A stretch of DNA of 64,000 bases from Helicobacter rappini (GTDB lineage Bacteria > Campylobacterota > Campylobacteria > Campylobacterales > Helicobacteraceae): assembly GCF_900198625.1 (NCBI RefSeq), contig NZ_FZPK01000008.1, positions 16,499-80,498 on the forward strand, given 5' to 3'. The notes under the pieces were generated by a model. That model saw only the letters and a program-made list of their open reading frames with translations, ran no database searches and was not told where the DNA came from. The translations under genes and the position numbers were made by a program. Of the stretch, positions 1-9,005 are shown piece by piece. Numbering within the stretch: the first letter of the stretch is position 1; each line of letters opens with the position of its first letter.

Positions 1-699
1 ATCTTGGTCTTTTTGAAAAATTATAGAATCATCAAAGAAAAGTGCGGTGCGAGTGCAATCGGCACAATACCTTTTATACTTCAATCCGCAATCAAGCAAA
101 AGTGTATCGCCATTTTGTAAAAAAGTCGTATCGCTTGGCAGGGCATGTGGCTTTGCTGCATTACCTTCAATACCTACAATTGGCTCAAAGCTTAGTGGAT
201 ACTGCCCATAGTTACTCAAAGTATCAGCGATTTTATACCATAAAAATTTCTCACTTTTTGCCTTGCCTTGTTTTGATACATATTCCCCAAACGCATGTAT
301 TGCTTGTAAGTTTAGAATCTGTGCTTGTTGTAGAATCTTAAGTTCTTCATCACTTTTTTTCATACGCATGATTTGTGTGAAGTTTGGCATGGGTGCAAGT
401 GATACAATATCTTTTAAGTTATGATATTCTTCCACACACATACGCATAGGATCAAAGCTAAGATTCTTAATATTGTGCTGTGTGATTTGCCTTTTTGCTT
501 CTGCTAAAAGATCGCTAGATTCAATAATCTCTAATGCGATATTTTTCTTACATAATTCATTTGCCTCTGTGCTGTAACGCGCATCTGTTATAAACTTAAA
601 CTCACTGCCAAAACGCATAAGAATGGCATTATCCGCACTATAACCACATAGATAATACATAATACTTTCATCGCGAGTGATAAAATCTTTTACTTCCAT
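1..699 (-). CDS. Xaa-Pro aminopeptidase-like M24 peptidase, 3' part beyond window
   Basis: Reading from an ATG at 699 toward position 1 there is an open frame of 233 codons that runs off the left edge, so the C-terminal part is missing. The start MEVKDFITRDESIMYYLCGY and the later stretch LLLDCGLKYKRYCADCTRT fit the creatinase-like N-terminal domain followed by the beginning of the pita-bread fold of M24 (PepP/PepQ) peptidases. The two Asp of DCGLKYKRYCAD match the first two metal ligands of that family. The remaining ligands (His, Glu, Glu) would lie outside the window. The family cleaves N-terminal residues in front of proline in the cytoplasm. The stop of the NSS transporter lies 8 nt upstream, so the two may be co-transcribed. 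Family is seen; exact substrate is not known. Confidence 0.85.
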   Translation of the reverse strand, partial: MEVKDFITRDESIMYYLCGYSADNAILMRFGSEFKFITDARYSTEANELCKKNIALEIIESSDLLAEAKRQITQHNIKNLSFDPMRMCVEEYHNLKDIVSLAPMPNFTQIMRMKKSDEELKILQQAQILNLQAIHAFGEYVSKQGKAKSEKFLWYKIADTLSNYGQYPLSFEPIVGIEGNAAKPHALPSDTTFLQNGDTLLLDCGLKYKRYCADCTRTALFFDDSIIFQKDQD

Positions 700-707
700 A
701 CATATCC

Positions 708-2057
708 CTAGAATCTTTGAATACGATTAATAAAAATCACAATAACCATTAAAGGTGCTAATACACGCAAACTATACAGCCAAAAGTAAAAGGCAAAATC
801 GCTTTTAAGATAGCCTTTAGTCCATTCACGCAATTTATCCTTTGATACAAAATAGCCAATAAATAAAGAGCTAAAGAAACTCCCCCAAGTAAGTAGCATA
901 TTCGCACTTATCCAATCAATCCAATCAAATAGATTCTTCTCAAAGAAAGTAAGAGTTGCTTGATAATTCGTATTCATCGATAAAATCACAATAATACCTA
1001 CTAAAAATATACCAAGGCTCACCACATAAGTAAGAGTTGCACGACTATACTTTGTCTTATCAGTAAGATATTTTATACATGGCTCAAGCAAGGACACGGT
1101 AGAAGACAATCCAGCAAATAATAGCCCAATCATAAATAACGCACACAAAAATCCCCCAAGCGCGCCAAGATGCCCAAACATAACAGGCAATACAATAAAG
1201 ATTAGCCCCGGACCACCAGCTACATCCGCCTTGCTACCATAGGCAAATACAAATGTAAATATCATAAGCCCCGCAACAATGGAAATGATAATACCCGGGA
1301 TAACAATCCATAATGCACTTGCAAAAAGATTCTGATTTCTATTCACATGTGATGAATAAGTGATGATTGTCCCAGCCCCAAGTGAGAGAGAGAAAAAGAC
1401 CTGTCCCATAGCATCAATAATGGTATTTGAAGTGAGTTTTGAAAAATCAGGCTTAAACATAAACTCCACACTCTCACCAAAGCTAGGCAAACTCATCGCA
1501 TAAAAAAGCAATCCAAAAAAGATAATAAAAAGCAGGGGCATTAATACATAGTTTAATCTCTCAATACTCTTAATCCCATACACAATGCTATATGCAGTAA
1601 CCGCTAGAATGATAGCAAAACAGAGAATCTGATAGGAAATCTGTTCTGTATGTGAGCTAAAAGTCTCAAAGATAGCCTTGCTTTGTGCAAAATCTGCGGG
1701 TAGATTAAAGCTAACAGATACAAGATAGTATAAAACCCAGCCTAGCACCGCACAATAAAATGTCAAAATAAAAGGACCAGCAAATAAAGTAATGCCCACA
1801 AAACGCCATGAAGTCTTAGGATTTTGCGTAATCTCTTTAAAACTATCAGGCACATTTTTTCTGCCTTGCTGCCCTACAAGCATTTCTGCTACAAGCATAG
1901 CTACACCCACAAACAAGGCAATACCTAAGAAAAGCAACACAAACGCCCCGCCACCATTCATACCCGCAGTTGTAGGAAACCGCCAAATATGCCCTAAGCC
2001 AATAGAGCTACCAAGTGCTGCCAAAATAAATCCAATCTTTCCAAAATCTTTTTGCAT
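708..2057 (-). CDS. Sodium:neurotransmitter symporter (NSS/SNF) family transporter
   Basis: This 449-residue inner-membrane protein starts with the typical NSS first helix: AALGSSIGLGHIWRFP at about residues 14-29, followed by NGGGAF, which carries backbone and side-chain ligands for sodium and substrate. About 11 to 12 hydrophobic segments follow, matching the LeuT fold and the usual bacterial length of 440-460 residues. Bacterial members import amino acids with sodium; the substrate cannot be read from sequence. A Helicobacter-type extended -10 sits just upstream (2094-2102). The M24 peptidase gene follows after 8 nt, which would fit peptide and amino acid scavenging (inference). Confidence 0.92.
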   Translation of the reverse strand: MQKDFGKIGFILAALGSSIGLGHIWRFPTTAGMNGGGAFVLLFLGIALFVGVAMLVAEMLVGQQGRKNVPDSFKEITQNPKTSWRFVGITLFAGPFILTFYCAVLGWVLYYLVSVSFNLPADFAQSKAIFETFSSHTEQISYQILCFAIILAVTAYSIVYGIKSIERLNYVLMPLLFIIFFGLLFYAMSLPSFGESVEFMFKPDFSKLTSNTIIDAMGQVFFSLSLGAGTIITYSSHVNRNQNLFASALWIVIPGIIISIVAGLMIFTFVFAYGSKADVAGGPGLIFIVLPVMFGHLGALGGFLCALFMIGLLFAGLSSTVSLLEPCIKYLTDKTKYSRATLTYVVSLGIFLVGIIVILSMNTNYQATLTFFEKNLFDWIDWISANMLLTWGSFFSSLFIGYFVSKDKLREWTKGYLKSDFAFYFWLYSLRVLAPLMVIVIFINRIQRF

Positions 2058-2093
2058 TCAGTTCCTTATGCGTAATTTTTGCAATAAGTTTTT

Positions 2094-2102
2094 ATTCTAG
2101 CA
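2094..2102 (-). promoter_or_regulatory. Candidate extended -10 promoter for the NSS transporter
   Basis: On the minus strand the bases read TGCTAGAAT, an extended -10 of the Helicobacter housekeeping sigma type, about 37 nt upstream of the transporter start codon. No -35 box is needed in this group. Not proven experimentally. Confidence 0.5.
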
Positions 2103-2286
2103 AACTTTTATAGTTTTTTTACTTTTTTATGGGTTTTAATGCGTAGATTCTGTATTGGCAAATCTCATATATTTGAATTTATGATTTTAATGGCATATTG
2201 CCTTTTAGAATACCTTGTTGTGATTGCACTTAATGGTCTTATACACAAAACTTGTTGCAAAGCCATTAAAACATGTCTAATCATAT

Positions 2287-3456
2287 CTAATCAATCACAT
2301 GACTTACAAATTTTGAATAATTATCAATAATTTCACTGCCTTTCCTAAAGCCTAAGCCACATGCTTCATACGCAAAAAATACATTTGCTTGATAAAATGA
2401 GCCATTATGCGTATTAAGTGGATAAAACTCTTGATAGATTGCCTTGTGATTAGCGTATTCCCCGTCTTTTGAGCTGATAGGCTTACCATTTGCATCTAGA
2501 ATGCTGACATTTGCCCCTTCTCTACCAAAGGCATGTTTTTTAACCTGCTTTTTATTGAGTGGGTTATAACTTGTCTCAAGTAATAGTGGGTGATTTGGAT
2601 ACAAATCCCATAGAATCTTTAAAATGCGTTTGCTTTGAAAAAGGATAGTGTAAGCTGGATTTAGAAAAATCGCTTTTTGATTTGCCATAATATCATTGAT
2701 AATCAAGGCTAGTTCTGGCTCATCAATGCTGATATTCTCCCATGGGATAAACTTAAACCAAAATTCAAAGTTTGTATCATTATAAAAGATTCCATCAGTA
2801 GGGCTTAGCTGCACTTCATCAACATAGCAAAAATCTGTATGCAAACCCGCATCATGTGCCATATCTTGCAAGAATCTAATAGTCTTTTCTTCTTCATCAC
2901 TACCGCGGATACTTGAGAATAGAATCTTCCAGCCCTCATATATCTCATGGAAATTACTCACATCATCGCTCAATGTAATAAGGCGTTGAAAATTTTGTGA
3001 AATTGCTGTATAGATATTATTAAATTGCGCATCGCTATCATAGCCATTCGCCTTTAAAAGCGCGTATTGCACTGCTGCACTTTCATACAGCATGGTCGGC
3101 GTATCAGCATTAAACTCTAAAAGCTTAATAGGGCTACCATCAAGCCCACCAGCTAAGTCAAATCGACCATAAATATGCCAATGCACATCTTCTTCAAAAC
3201 TCTGCACGATTGTATCAATGAGTGAGTTTGGTATATCAAGATCATAGAAAAGATTATTTTCAATGACATAACCTGCCGCTTCCACATACATATCATATAG
3301 CTCATTACACGCTTCATAATAGGCATCAGCTTCTGCTTCACTTACATGTATGAGCTCATTGCTAATGTAATCTGTGTTATCGGGGTCTGTGTGCCAAAGT
3401 AGTCCCATGTGTTCAAATTCTTGCTTATTAAAAGGCTTTAGTGTGGTAATACGCAT
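2287..3456 (-). CDS. Glutathionylspermidine synthase-like ATP-grasp family protein
   Basis: The 389-residue protein matches the synthetase domain family of glutathionylspermidine synthase (YgiC/YjfC type) without the amidase domain. Recognisable segments are DVHWHIYGRFDLAGG (about residues 90-104), KLLEFNADTPT (about 112-122) and the C-terminal region FGREGANVSI with FYQANVFFAYEACGLGFRKGSEI. These fit an ATP-grasp peptide ligase fold. Proteins of this kind join a small amine or amino acid to a peptide carboxylate using ATP; their substrate in bacteria is mostly unknown, so I do not claim glutathionylspermidine synthesis. The gene is monocistronic by layout, with 113 nt to the next minus-strand gene upstream and a good -10 in front. 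Confidence 0.85.
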   Translation of the reverse strand: MRITTLKPFNKQEFEHMGLLWHTDPDNTDYISNELIHVSEAEADAYYEACNELYDMYVEAAGYVIENNLFYDLDIPNSLIDTIVQSFEEDVHWHIYGRFDLAGGLDGSPIKLLEFNADTPTMLYESAAVQYALLKANGYDSDAQFNNIYTAISQNFQRLITLSDDVSNFHEIYEGWKILFSSIRGSDEEEKTIRFLQDMAHDAGLHTDFCYVDEVQLSPTDGIFYNDTNFEFWFKFIPWENISIDEPELALIINDIMANQKAIFLNPAYTILFQSKRILKILWDLYPNHPLLLETSYNPLNKKQVKKHAFGREGANVSILDANGKPISSKDGEYANHKAIYQEFYPLNTHNGSFYQANVFFAYEACGLGFRKGSEIIDNYSKFVSHVID

Positions 3457-3485
3457 ATCTATCCTTTGTGAGTAAAATGTCTGCT

Positions 3486-3494
3486 ATTATAGCA
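3486..3494 (-). promoter_or_regulatory. Candidate extended -10 promoter for the ATP-grasp gene
   Basis: Minus-strand TGCTATAAT, a perfect extended -10, lies 30 nt upstream of the start codon at 3456. This predicts a short leader of about 20-25 nt. Confidence 0.6.
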
Positions 3495-3569
3495 AGCTTG
3501 CATAAATATGGCGTTTAAGTGCGTCTAGCTTATAAGCTAGAATTATCAAAGAAATTCATTTTTTAAAGA

Positions 3570-5171
3570 CTAATCAACTAATAAATTCCCCATCATGCCT
3601 AAATCTTCATGCTCTAAGATATGGCAGTGAAACATTCTTACCCCTTTAAAATCCTGTCTCATTCTAAGTCTAATTACTTCATTTGGTCTTACATTAATAG
3701 TATCTTGCAAGGCTCTAAACTCAATCTTTTCATTTACACTCCCAAGCTTTCTCTCAATCACTTCAAATTGTGTGCCATGTATATGAAATGGATGGTCCAT
3801 ATGCGATTTATTTGTAACGATAATATCATGGACGATTCCAATATCTACACGCAAATCAATGCGATTCATATCAAAAGTTTTATTATTCATTAAAAACATA
3901 CTCGCTAGATTCTCTCTTATGCTTTTCTTGTCTTTCTTTGTTAGATTGTGCATTTTACTATGGTCTTCACTCATGGTTATTTCAAGTTGTTGTATTGGAT
4001 TTTTTGGTGTTGGAGATTCTTGTGTTATATGTTTGTGTATAGGTAAGATTCTCAAGGTATTTGGTATTTCATTTTGATTAAAAATCGCATTTAATTCTAT
4101 TGTAGCAAGTCTCAATTCCTTTGGCTCACTTTTTGGAATCATTTTATCTCTATCATAAAAATGGCTTATGAGATTAAAACTCCCTTTTTTATCATTTTTT
4201 ATGAAGACTTCTAGCCTTGAGGCTGGACTTATAAAAAGCTTTTGTTTTACAATAGGCTTTTCTATTAATCCCCCGTCTGTGCCAACGATAATAAACTTTG
4301 CCCCTTGTATTTCTAGGTTTAAATATCTTGCAGAACAAGCATTGTAAATGCGGATTCTCTGCATAGAATCTATTGTAATCTTAGGCTTATACTCACCATT
4401 AATAAGCACAAATTCACCCTCTCTGCCATCAAGCCAGTCAGCTAAAGTATTTGGTGGTATTTGCGCTTTAGAATCAAGCCTTAAATCAGTGATAAACCAA
4501 TCGGATTCTATAAATTTATCTAAAGGATCATTTCTAGATTTTACGACAAATGCCCCAGCTAATCCCATATAAACCTGTTTGCCTGTGATATTATGCGGAT
4601 GTGGATGATACCAATATGTTCCCGCACAATTATCTGGTAACTGAAATGAATAGATTCTATCACCATTTGCAGGGATTATATCCATTGGATTCCCATCTTC
4701 AAGTGGCGGCACAGGAAGCCCATGCCAATGGATTGTTGTAGGGCTTTTTAATCTATTTTTCACCCAAATTTTTACTCTATCTCCCTCATATACTTCAATT
4801 TTTGGAGCAACCCTGCTTTGTATTTTTTTATTGCCATCGTTATATACATAACACTTTGTCTTTTTATTTTTAATGATTTCAATATCCATTTCTCTTATCT
4901 CAATAATTGCTTCAAATACACCTTTTTGCTTATTTTGATTTGATAATAGTGGCAATTCTTTGTGTGTATTATTTTGCGGAAAATCTTTATCATTAAGAAG
5001 GGCTATTTTCTCATTTTCAAGGGTGATGAAAGATGTATCAATAGGTGTATTTTGCATATTGTGTTGATGATGATTTGCATGTGTTATATGATGGTTATGT
5101 GGATTTGAAAAAAGTGGCATAAAGCTTATAGCAGCTAATGTATTATATTTAATAAAGGTTCTTCTTTGCAT
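3570..5171 (-). CDS. Multicopper oxidase, Tat-exported, CueO/CopA-like
   Basis: The 533-residue protein begins with a twin-arginine signal (QRRTFIK, residues 2-8, then a short hydrophobic stretch), so it should be folded with copper and exported to the periplasm. Residues 25-37 are strikingly histidine-rich (HNHHITHANHHQH), a plausible metal-collecting tail. All four copper motifs are present: HWHG at 148-151, HPHPH at 189-193, HPFHIHG at 460-466, and HCHILEH at 515-521, with the type 1 axial Met about five residues later. This is a complete laccase-type enzyme that oxidises Cu(I) or other reducing substrates with oxygen. Copper detoxification is the usual role of this group. No copper pump or regulator is adjacent. 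Confidence 0.93.
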   Translation of the reverse strand: MQRRTFIKYNTLAAISFMPLFSNPHNHHITHANHHQHNMQNTPIDTSFITLENEKIALLNDKDFPQNNTHKELPLLSNQNKQKGVFEAIIEIREMDIEIIKNKKTKCYVYNDGNKKIQSRVAPKIEVYEGDRVKIWVKNRLKSPTTIHWHGLPVPPLEDGNPMDIIPANGDRIYSFQLPDNCAGTYWYHPHPHNITGKQVYMGLAGAFVVKSRNDPLDKFIESDWFITDLRLDSKAQIPPNTLADWLDGREGEFVLINGEYKPKITIDSMQRIRIYNACSARYLNLEIQGAKFIIVGTDGGLIEKPIVKQKLFISPASRLEVFIKNDKKGSFNLISHFYDRDKMIPKSEPKELRLATIELNAIFNQNEIPNTLRILPIHKHITQESPTPKNPIQQLEITMSEDHSKMHNLTKKDKKSIRENLASMFLMNNKTFDMNRIDLRVDIGIVHDIIVTNKSHMDHPFHIHGTQFEVIERKLGSVNEKIEFRALQDTINVRPNEVIRLRMRQDFKGVRMFHCHILEHEDLGMMGNLLVD

Positions 5172-5207
5172 ATTTTGTCCTTGTATAAGAAATTTATTTA
5201 ATACTAT

Positions 5208-5213
5208 ATTATA
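5208..5213 (-). promoter_or_regulatory. Candidate -10 (TATAAT) for the multicopper oxidase
   Basis: Minus-strand TATAAT preceded by TTT lies 37 nt upstream of the multicopper oxidase start. The flanking DNA is very AT-rich, so the match is only moderately informative. Confidence 0.4.
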
Positions 5214-5271
5214 AAACTAAAAATGGTTAGCATTATAATATCAAACCTTAAATACATGATTTATAAGCTAT

Positions 5272-7266
5272 CTAAAATTTCTTTTTATTGACATCTTCTA
5301 GAATCTTTTTTGCCACTTCATCAAGAGCTACACCTATTTCTTGTGAGTGATTTGCAATGCTTACATTTTGTTGTGTAATACTCTCTAGTTGTGAGACAGA
5401 TTCATTAATCTGTTCTATGCCTTGTGCTTGTTCCTTTATAGATTCCGCCATGTCATTTATGCTTTGGACGAGTATATTTGTATTTGCTTCGATTTCACCT
5501 AAAGACTTTTGTGTTCTTTCTGCTAGTTTTCTTACCTCATCAGCTACGACTGCAAAGCCCCTGCCATGCTCTCCAGCCCTTGCTGCTTCAATTGCTGCAT
5601 TAAGTGCTAGTAAGTTAGTCTGGTCAGCTATATCTCTAATAATGCTTATAACATTTTTAATATCTTCGCTTTGATTGATAACTTCACCCGTTCTGCCTGA
5701 TACATTTTGCATTGATGAAGTGATTTGTTCGATTGCGGTTGCTGTTTGTTGCAGGGAGCTTGCTTGTGTTGTAGCACCTTGTGAGAGTGTATGCACTGAT
5801 TCTTCTAACTCTTTTGACTTAGAATCTAGCTCTTTTGCATATTGTGCTGATACTTGTAACATAGACACAATAGAATCTCCAAGCTGATTTAATCCTGCTT
5901 CTAGCCCCTGTGCGTTCTCAATCCTTGGTGTGAAGTCATTTTGCTCAAATGATTCAAATACCTTTTTCGCTTCAGCAAGATTATCACCTACAAGCAAGAA
6001 AAGTGTATGAGACATTTCATTTAGAGAATCTTTTAGCTTATTTATTTGTGGATTATGGCTTTCATGTGTTACATTTTTGCCAAATCTCCCCTCTTTTGCT
6101 TCATTGACAATCTCCATAACTTCATCAACAAGCATAGAATCTTGCTTCAGTGAATGTTGAGTCTTCTCAATATTAGAATCTATGGCTTGAGCCATCAAAC
6201 CAAATTCATTATTTGCTGTGATTCCAATCTTTGCGGCATGACTTTTTTCATGATTAAGAAACGCAAAGAAATCAACTAAACCACGAGAAATTTGTGTAAG
6301 CGGTTTAAGATAGTATCCAACGGCAGCATATAACATAAGGCTAATAACTAATGCTGATACAAGCCCAACGCCTATTTGAATATAGCCTATACGAGTGATA
6401 GGACCCTCTATATTTTCGATAGGCTCAAAAGAACATAGCGTATATGTGGCAAACTCATTGCTTTTGCTTGTCTTACATTGTGTCATTTTATCAACGCCAT
6501 TGTCATTAACTACAAAATCTTCATAATCTTTTGTTTGACTTGATATTGTAGCGATCTGTTTAAAAATAGGAAGTTCTTTTAAAATAATGTCCTTATTTGT
6601 AGCAACATAAGGGATATTTGCATTATCTAACGCAAATATATTACTACCTGTGGCACTCAGATCATCAAAGACTTTTTGTAATGAAGTCAGTAAGATATCA
6701 ATACCAACGACACCTATTAGCTGTCCATTTTTATGTATCGGTATAGCATAGGTAACGCTTGGTTCCCCTGTAACATCGTCTTGATACACTTCTGTTTGAA
6801 ATAATCCATTATTTTTTACTGCCCCGATATACCAGCCGCGTTGTGCGGCATTATAGCTTTGCCCTTGACCGCCCCTTACGCTAAAAAGCTTGGTTGTATT
6901 TGTAATATTATCTTCTATAATCTCGCCCGTTGGCAAACCAATATAGCTTCCAAGTAGTCCTGCAGTGATTCTGTGTCCCCTTAATAATGGTCCAACATTA
7001 GCAATAATCTCTTCTTTAGAATCTAGCTTTTCATAAGGCATAGATTCTATCATGGTAGCAAGTCCCTTCAGTGCGGTAGCAGATCGCATATTTACATCTT
7101 GCAACATTAAATCAACGGCATGTAGCTGATCTGCTTGTGCATGCAGGGCATTCCCCATTGACACCTTTTTATTCATTATCATATTGCCGATACTAAGTCC
7201 TATAATTGCCATAGCAATGATAAGGCTAGCAATGAGGGCTACTCGAGTTTTAACAGCTAAATTCAC
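5272..7266 (-). CDS. Methyl-accepting chemotaxis protein with periplasmic Cache-type sensor
   Basis: The 664-residue chemoreceptor has a first membrane helix at about 9-30, a long periplasmic domain to about 290, a second helix at about 295-320, a HAMP-like linker, and a cytoplasmic signalling coil. The sensor contains [19 protein letters not shown] and [21 protein letters not shown], typical of double Cache domains that bind small ligands such as amino or organic acids. The hairpin tip [20 protein letters not shown] binds CheA/CheW. The start is a GTG at 7266 with AGGGAGA about 8 nt upstream. The signalling half is almost identical in protein to that of the receptor at 28453-30201, suggesting duplication with sensor swapping. 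Confidence 0.93.
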   Translation of the reverse strand: MNLAVKTRVALIASLIIAMAIIGLSIGNMIMNKKVSMGNALHAQADQLHAVDLMLQDVNMRSATALKGLATMIESMPYEKLDSKEEIIANVGPLLRGHRITAGLLGSYIGLPTGEIIEDNITNTTKLFSVRGGQGQSYNAAQRGWYIGAVKNNGLFQTEVYQDDVTGEPSVTYAIPIHKNGQLIGVVGIDILLTSLQKVFDDLSATGSNIFALDNANIPYVATNKDIILKELPIFKQIATISSQTKDYEDFVVNDNGVDKMTQCKTSKSNEFATYTLCSFEPIENIEGPITRIGYIQIGVGLVSALVISLMLYAAVGYYLKPLTQISRGLVDFFAFLNHEKSHAAKIGITANNEFGLMAQAIDSNIEKTQHSLKQDSMLVDEVMEIVNEAKEGRFGKNVTHESHNPQINKLKDSLNEMSHTLFLLVGDNLAEAKKVFESFEQNDFTPRIENAQGLEAGLNQLGDSIVSMLQVSAQYAKELDSKSKELEESVHTLSQGATTQASSLQQTATAIEQITSSMQNVSGRTGEVINQSEDIKNVISIIRDIADQTNLLALNAAIEAARAGEHGRGFAVVADEVRKLAERTQKSLGEIEANTNILVQSINDMAESIKEQAQGIEQINESVSQLESITQQNVSIANHSQEIGVALDEVAKKILEDVNKKKF

Positions 7267-7589
7267 AATTATCTCCCTTCACAATGAAATATTTTTTTTG
7301 TATGCTATCAACTTACTTTTTCACAATGAATGTTTTTTGAGACTGAATAAACATAATATATTGTGAGTAGATGAAGTAGTAGCTTTGTAGCTTACGCGAT
7401 ACACTAAGGGTGTATTCTATAAGATGAGTTTAAATTATTTATAAATTTCGTAAAGTTTTATTTACAAAATTTATAAATCTACAAAATATGTTTCTTTATT
7501 ACACAAATGAATTTAACAAAGCGATTTATTGTGATCTTTTTTGCAATATTTTCATATTTTATAATACTTGTTGCGTGAGATGTATTGTT
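7267..7589. other. AT-rich intergenic stretch between hldE end and chemoreceptor start
   Basis: No open frame of interest, RNA gene or repeat is recognisable. It should hold the chemoreceptor promoter on the minus strand and the 3' end of the hldE transcript. I see no convincing terminator hairpin. Confidence 0.5.
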
Positions 7590-9005
7590 TCATTCTTTTA
7601 CCTGTTTTTGAATCTTATCTATAATATTTGTTGTGCTTTTGTTATCAATAAAGTCAATGAATTGCACAGATTTTGCATATTCAGCACCAATTACAACTTT
7701 GTCTTTATAATCTGCACCTTTGACTAAAATATCTGGTTTAATCTGTGAGATAAGATTCTTAGGTGTGTCTTCATCAAAAATAATGACATAACTCACACAT
7801 GCAAGACTTGCTAGGATAAATGCTCTATCAATTTGTGAGTTAATAGGTCTATCTTTTCCTTTTAATCTTTTTACAGAATCATCACTATTTAAGCCCACAA
7901 TAAGCACATCGCCTAGCTTTCTAGCCTTTTCTAAATAGCTCACATGTCCGTAATGCAGTATATCAAAGCAGCCATTTGTAAAGACTATTTTTTTGCCATT
8001 TACATTTTCTTGTATTTCTAAAAAGTTTGTGGCAATCTTTGCTTTAGCGTCTTTTATAATTCTTTTTGGGGCTAGATAGTCTTGTATCTCTTTAAGTGTG
8101 GCAGTAGCAGAGCCGATTTTACCGATGACAACAGCAGCAGCAGCATTTGCAAATTTTGTAGCCTCTTCTATACTCTCACCTTTTGCAAGTTGCAAGGCAA
8201 GGGCGGCAATCACGGTATCACCTGCACCACTTACATCATAGACTTCTTTTGCGATTGTAGGCTTTTTATGCAAAGCTAGATCGCTATCAAGATAGGCAAT
8301 CCCTTCTTCGCTAAGCGTGATTAAAGGATAAGTTAGGCTGCAGATTTTACGCATTTTTTGCAAAGCTTCAAGCAGGGTTTTATCATTATGTATATTTACA
8401 TGTGTGGCTTCCATTGCTTCCTTTTTATTTGGTGTAAGCAATGTAGCGTGTTTGTATTTTGCATAGTCGCTGCCTTTTGGGTCGCATAATACTGGTATAT
8501 CAAAGCTATTTGCAAGTTTGATTAGCTTTTGTGTGAAAGCTGGACTTAGCACACCTTTTAGATAATCGCTTAGAATCATGCAATGATATGCCGTAATATT
8601 ACCTTGTATATCTTCAAACATGGCTTCATAGATTTTAGATTCCAAAGGGGTATTACTTTCTTTATCAAGTCTTAGCATTTGATGCTTTGATGCCATTATA
8701 CGCATTTTTGTAGTCGTTGGGCGATTTGATTTATAGCAATTTGAATCTATGCCTTTATTCACAAGAAAATCATGTAATAAGCTACCCTCTGCATCATTGC
8801 CTACAACGCCATATATAGATACAAAAGCCCCCATTGCAATTAGATTATTTGCTACATTACATGCCCCACCTAGACTAAAATTCTCTTCTTCAATCTTTAC
8901 AACAGGCACAGGGGCTTCAGGGGAGAGTCTATTCGCACTTCCCCATATATATTTATCAAGCATTAAATCCCCGATAACAAGGATTTTTATTCTCTCTACT
9001 GCCAT
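7590..9005 (-). CDS. hldE: Bifunctional heptose-7-phosphate kinase / heptose-1-phosphate adenylyltransferase
   Basis: The 471-residue protein carries both expected parts. Residues 1 to about 315 form a ribokinase/PfkB-type kinase with NRLSPEAPVPV near the substrate site and the anion-hole motif DVSGAGDTVIAALAL. Residues from about 335 to the end form a nucleotidyltransferase with TNGCFDILHYGHVSYLEKA, whose HYGH is the HxGH nucleotide-binding motif. Together they make ADP-heptose for the lipopolysaccharide inner core in the cytoplasm, and the intermediates activate host ALPK1/TIFA in related species. It overlaps the 3' end of hldD by 10 nt, so the two are translationally coupled; the next pathway enzyme, the epimerase, is therefore directly upstream. 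Confidence 0.96.
   Translation of the reverse strand: MAVERIKILVIGDLMLDKYIWGSANRLSPEAPVPVVKIEEENFSLGGACNVANNLIAMGAFVSIYGVVGNDAEGSLLHDFLVNKGIDSNCYKSNRPTTTKMRIMASKHQMLRLDKESNTPLESKIYEAMFEDIQGNITAYHCMILSDYLKGVLSPAFTQKLIKLANSFDIPVLCDPKGSDYAKYKHATLLTPNKKEAMEATHVNIHNDKTLLEALQKMRKICSLTYPLITLSEEGIAYLDSDLALHKKPTIAKEVYDVSGAGDTVIAALALQLAKGESIEEATKFANAAAAVVIGKIGSATATLKEIQDYLAPKRIIKDAKAKIATNFLEIQENVNGKKIVFTNGCFDILHYGHVSYLEKARKLGDVLIVGLNSDDSVKRLKGKDRPINSQIDRAFILASLACVSYVIIFDEDTPKNLISQIKPDILVKGADYKDKVVIGAEYAKSVQFIDFIDNKSTTNIIDKIQKQVKE

Noticed and set aside
42..341. Plus-strand open frame of 99 codons
   Set aside because: It lies antisense to the M24 peptidase, whose frame contains clear metal-ligand motifs.
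2139..2330. Plus-strand frame of 63 codons between NSS and the ATP-grasp gene
   Set aside because: No ribosome site, no family resemblance, overlaps the end of the ATP-grasp gene; treated as chance.
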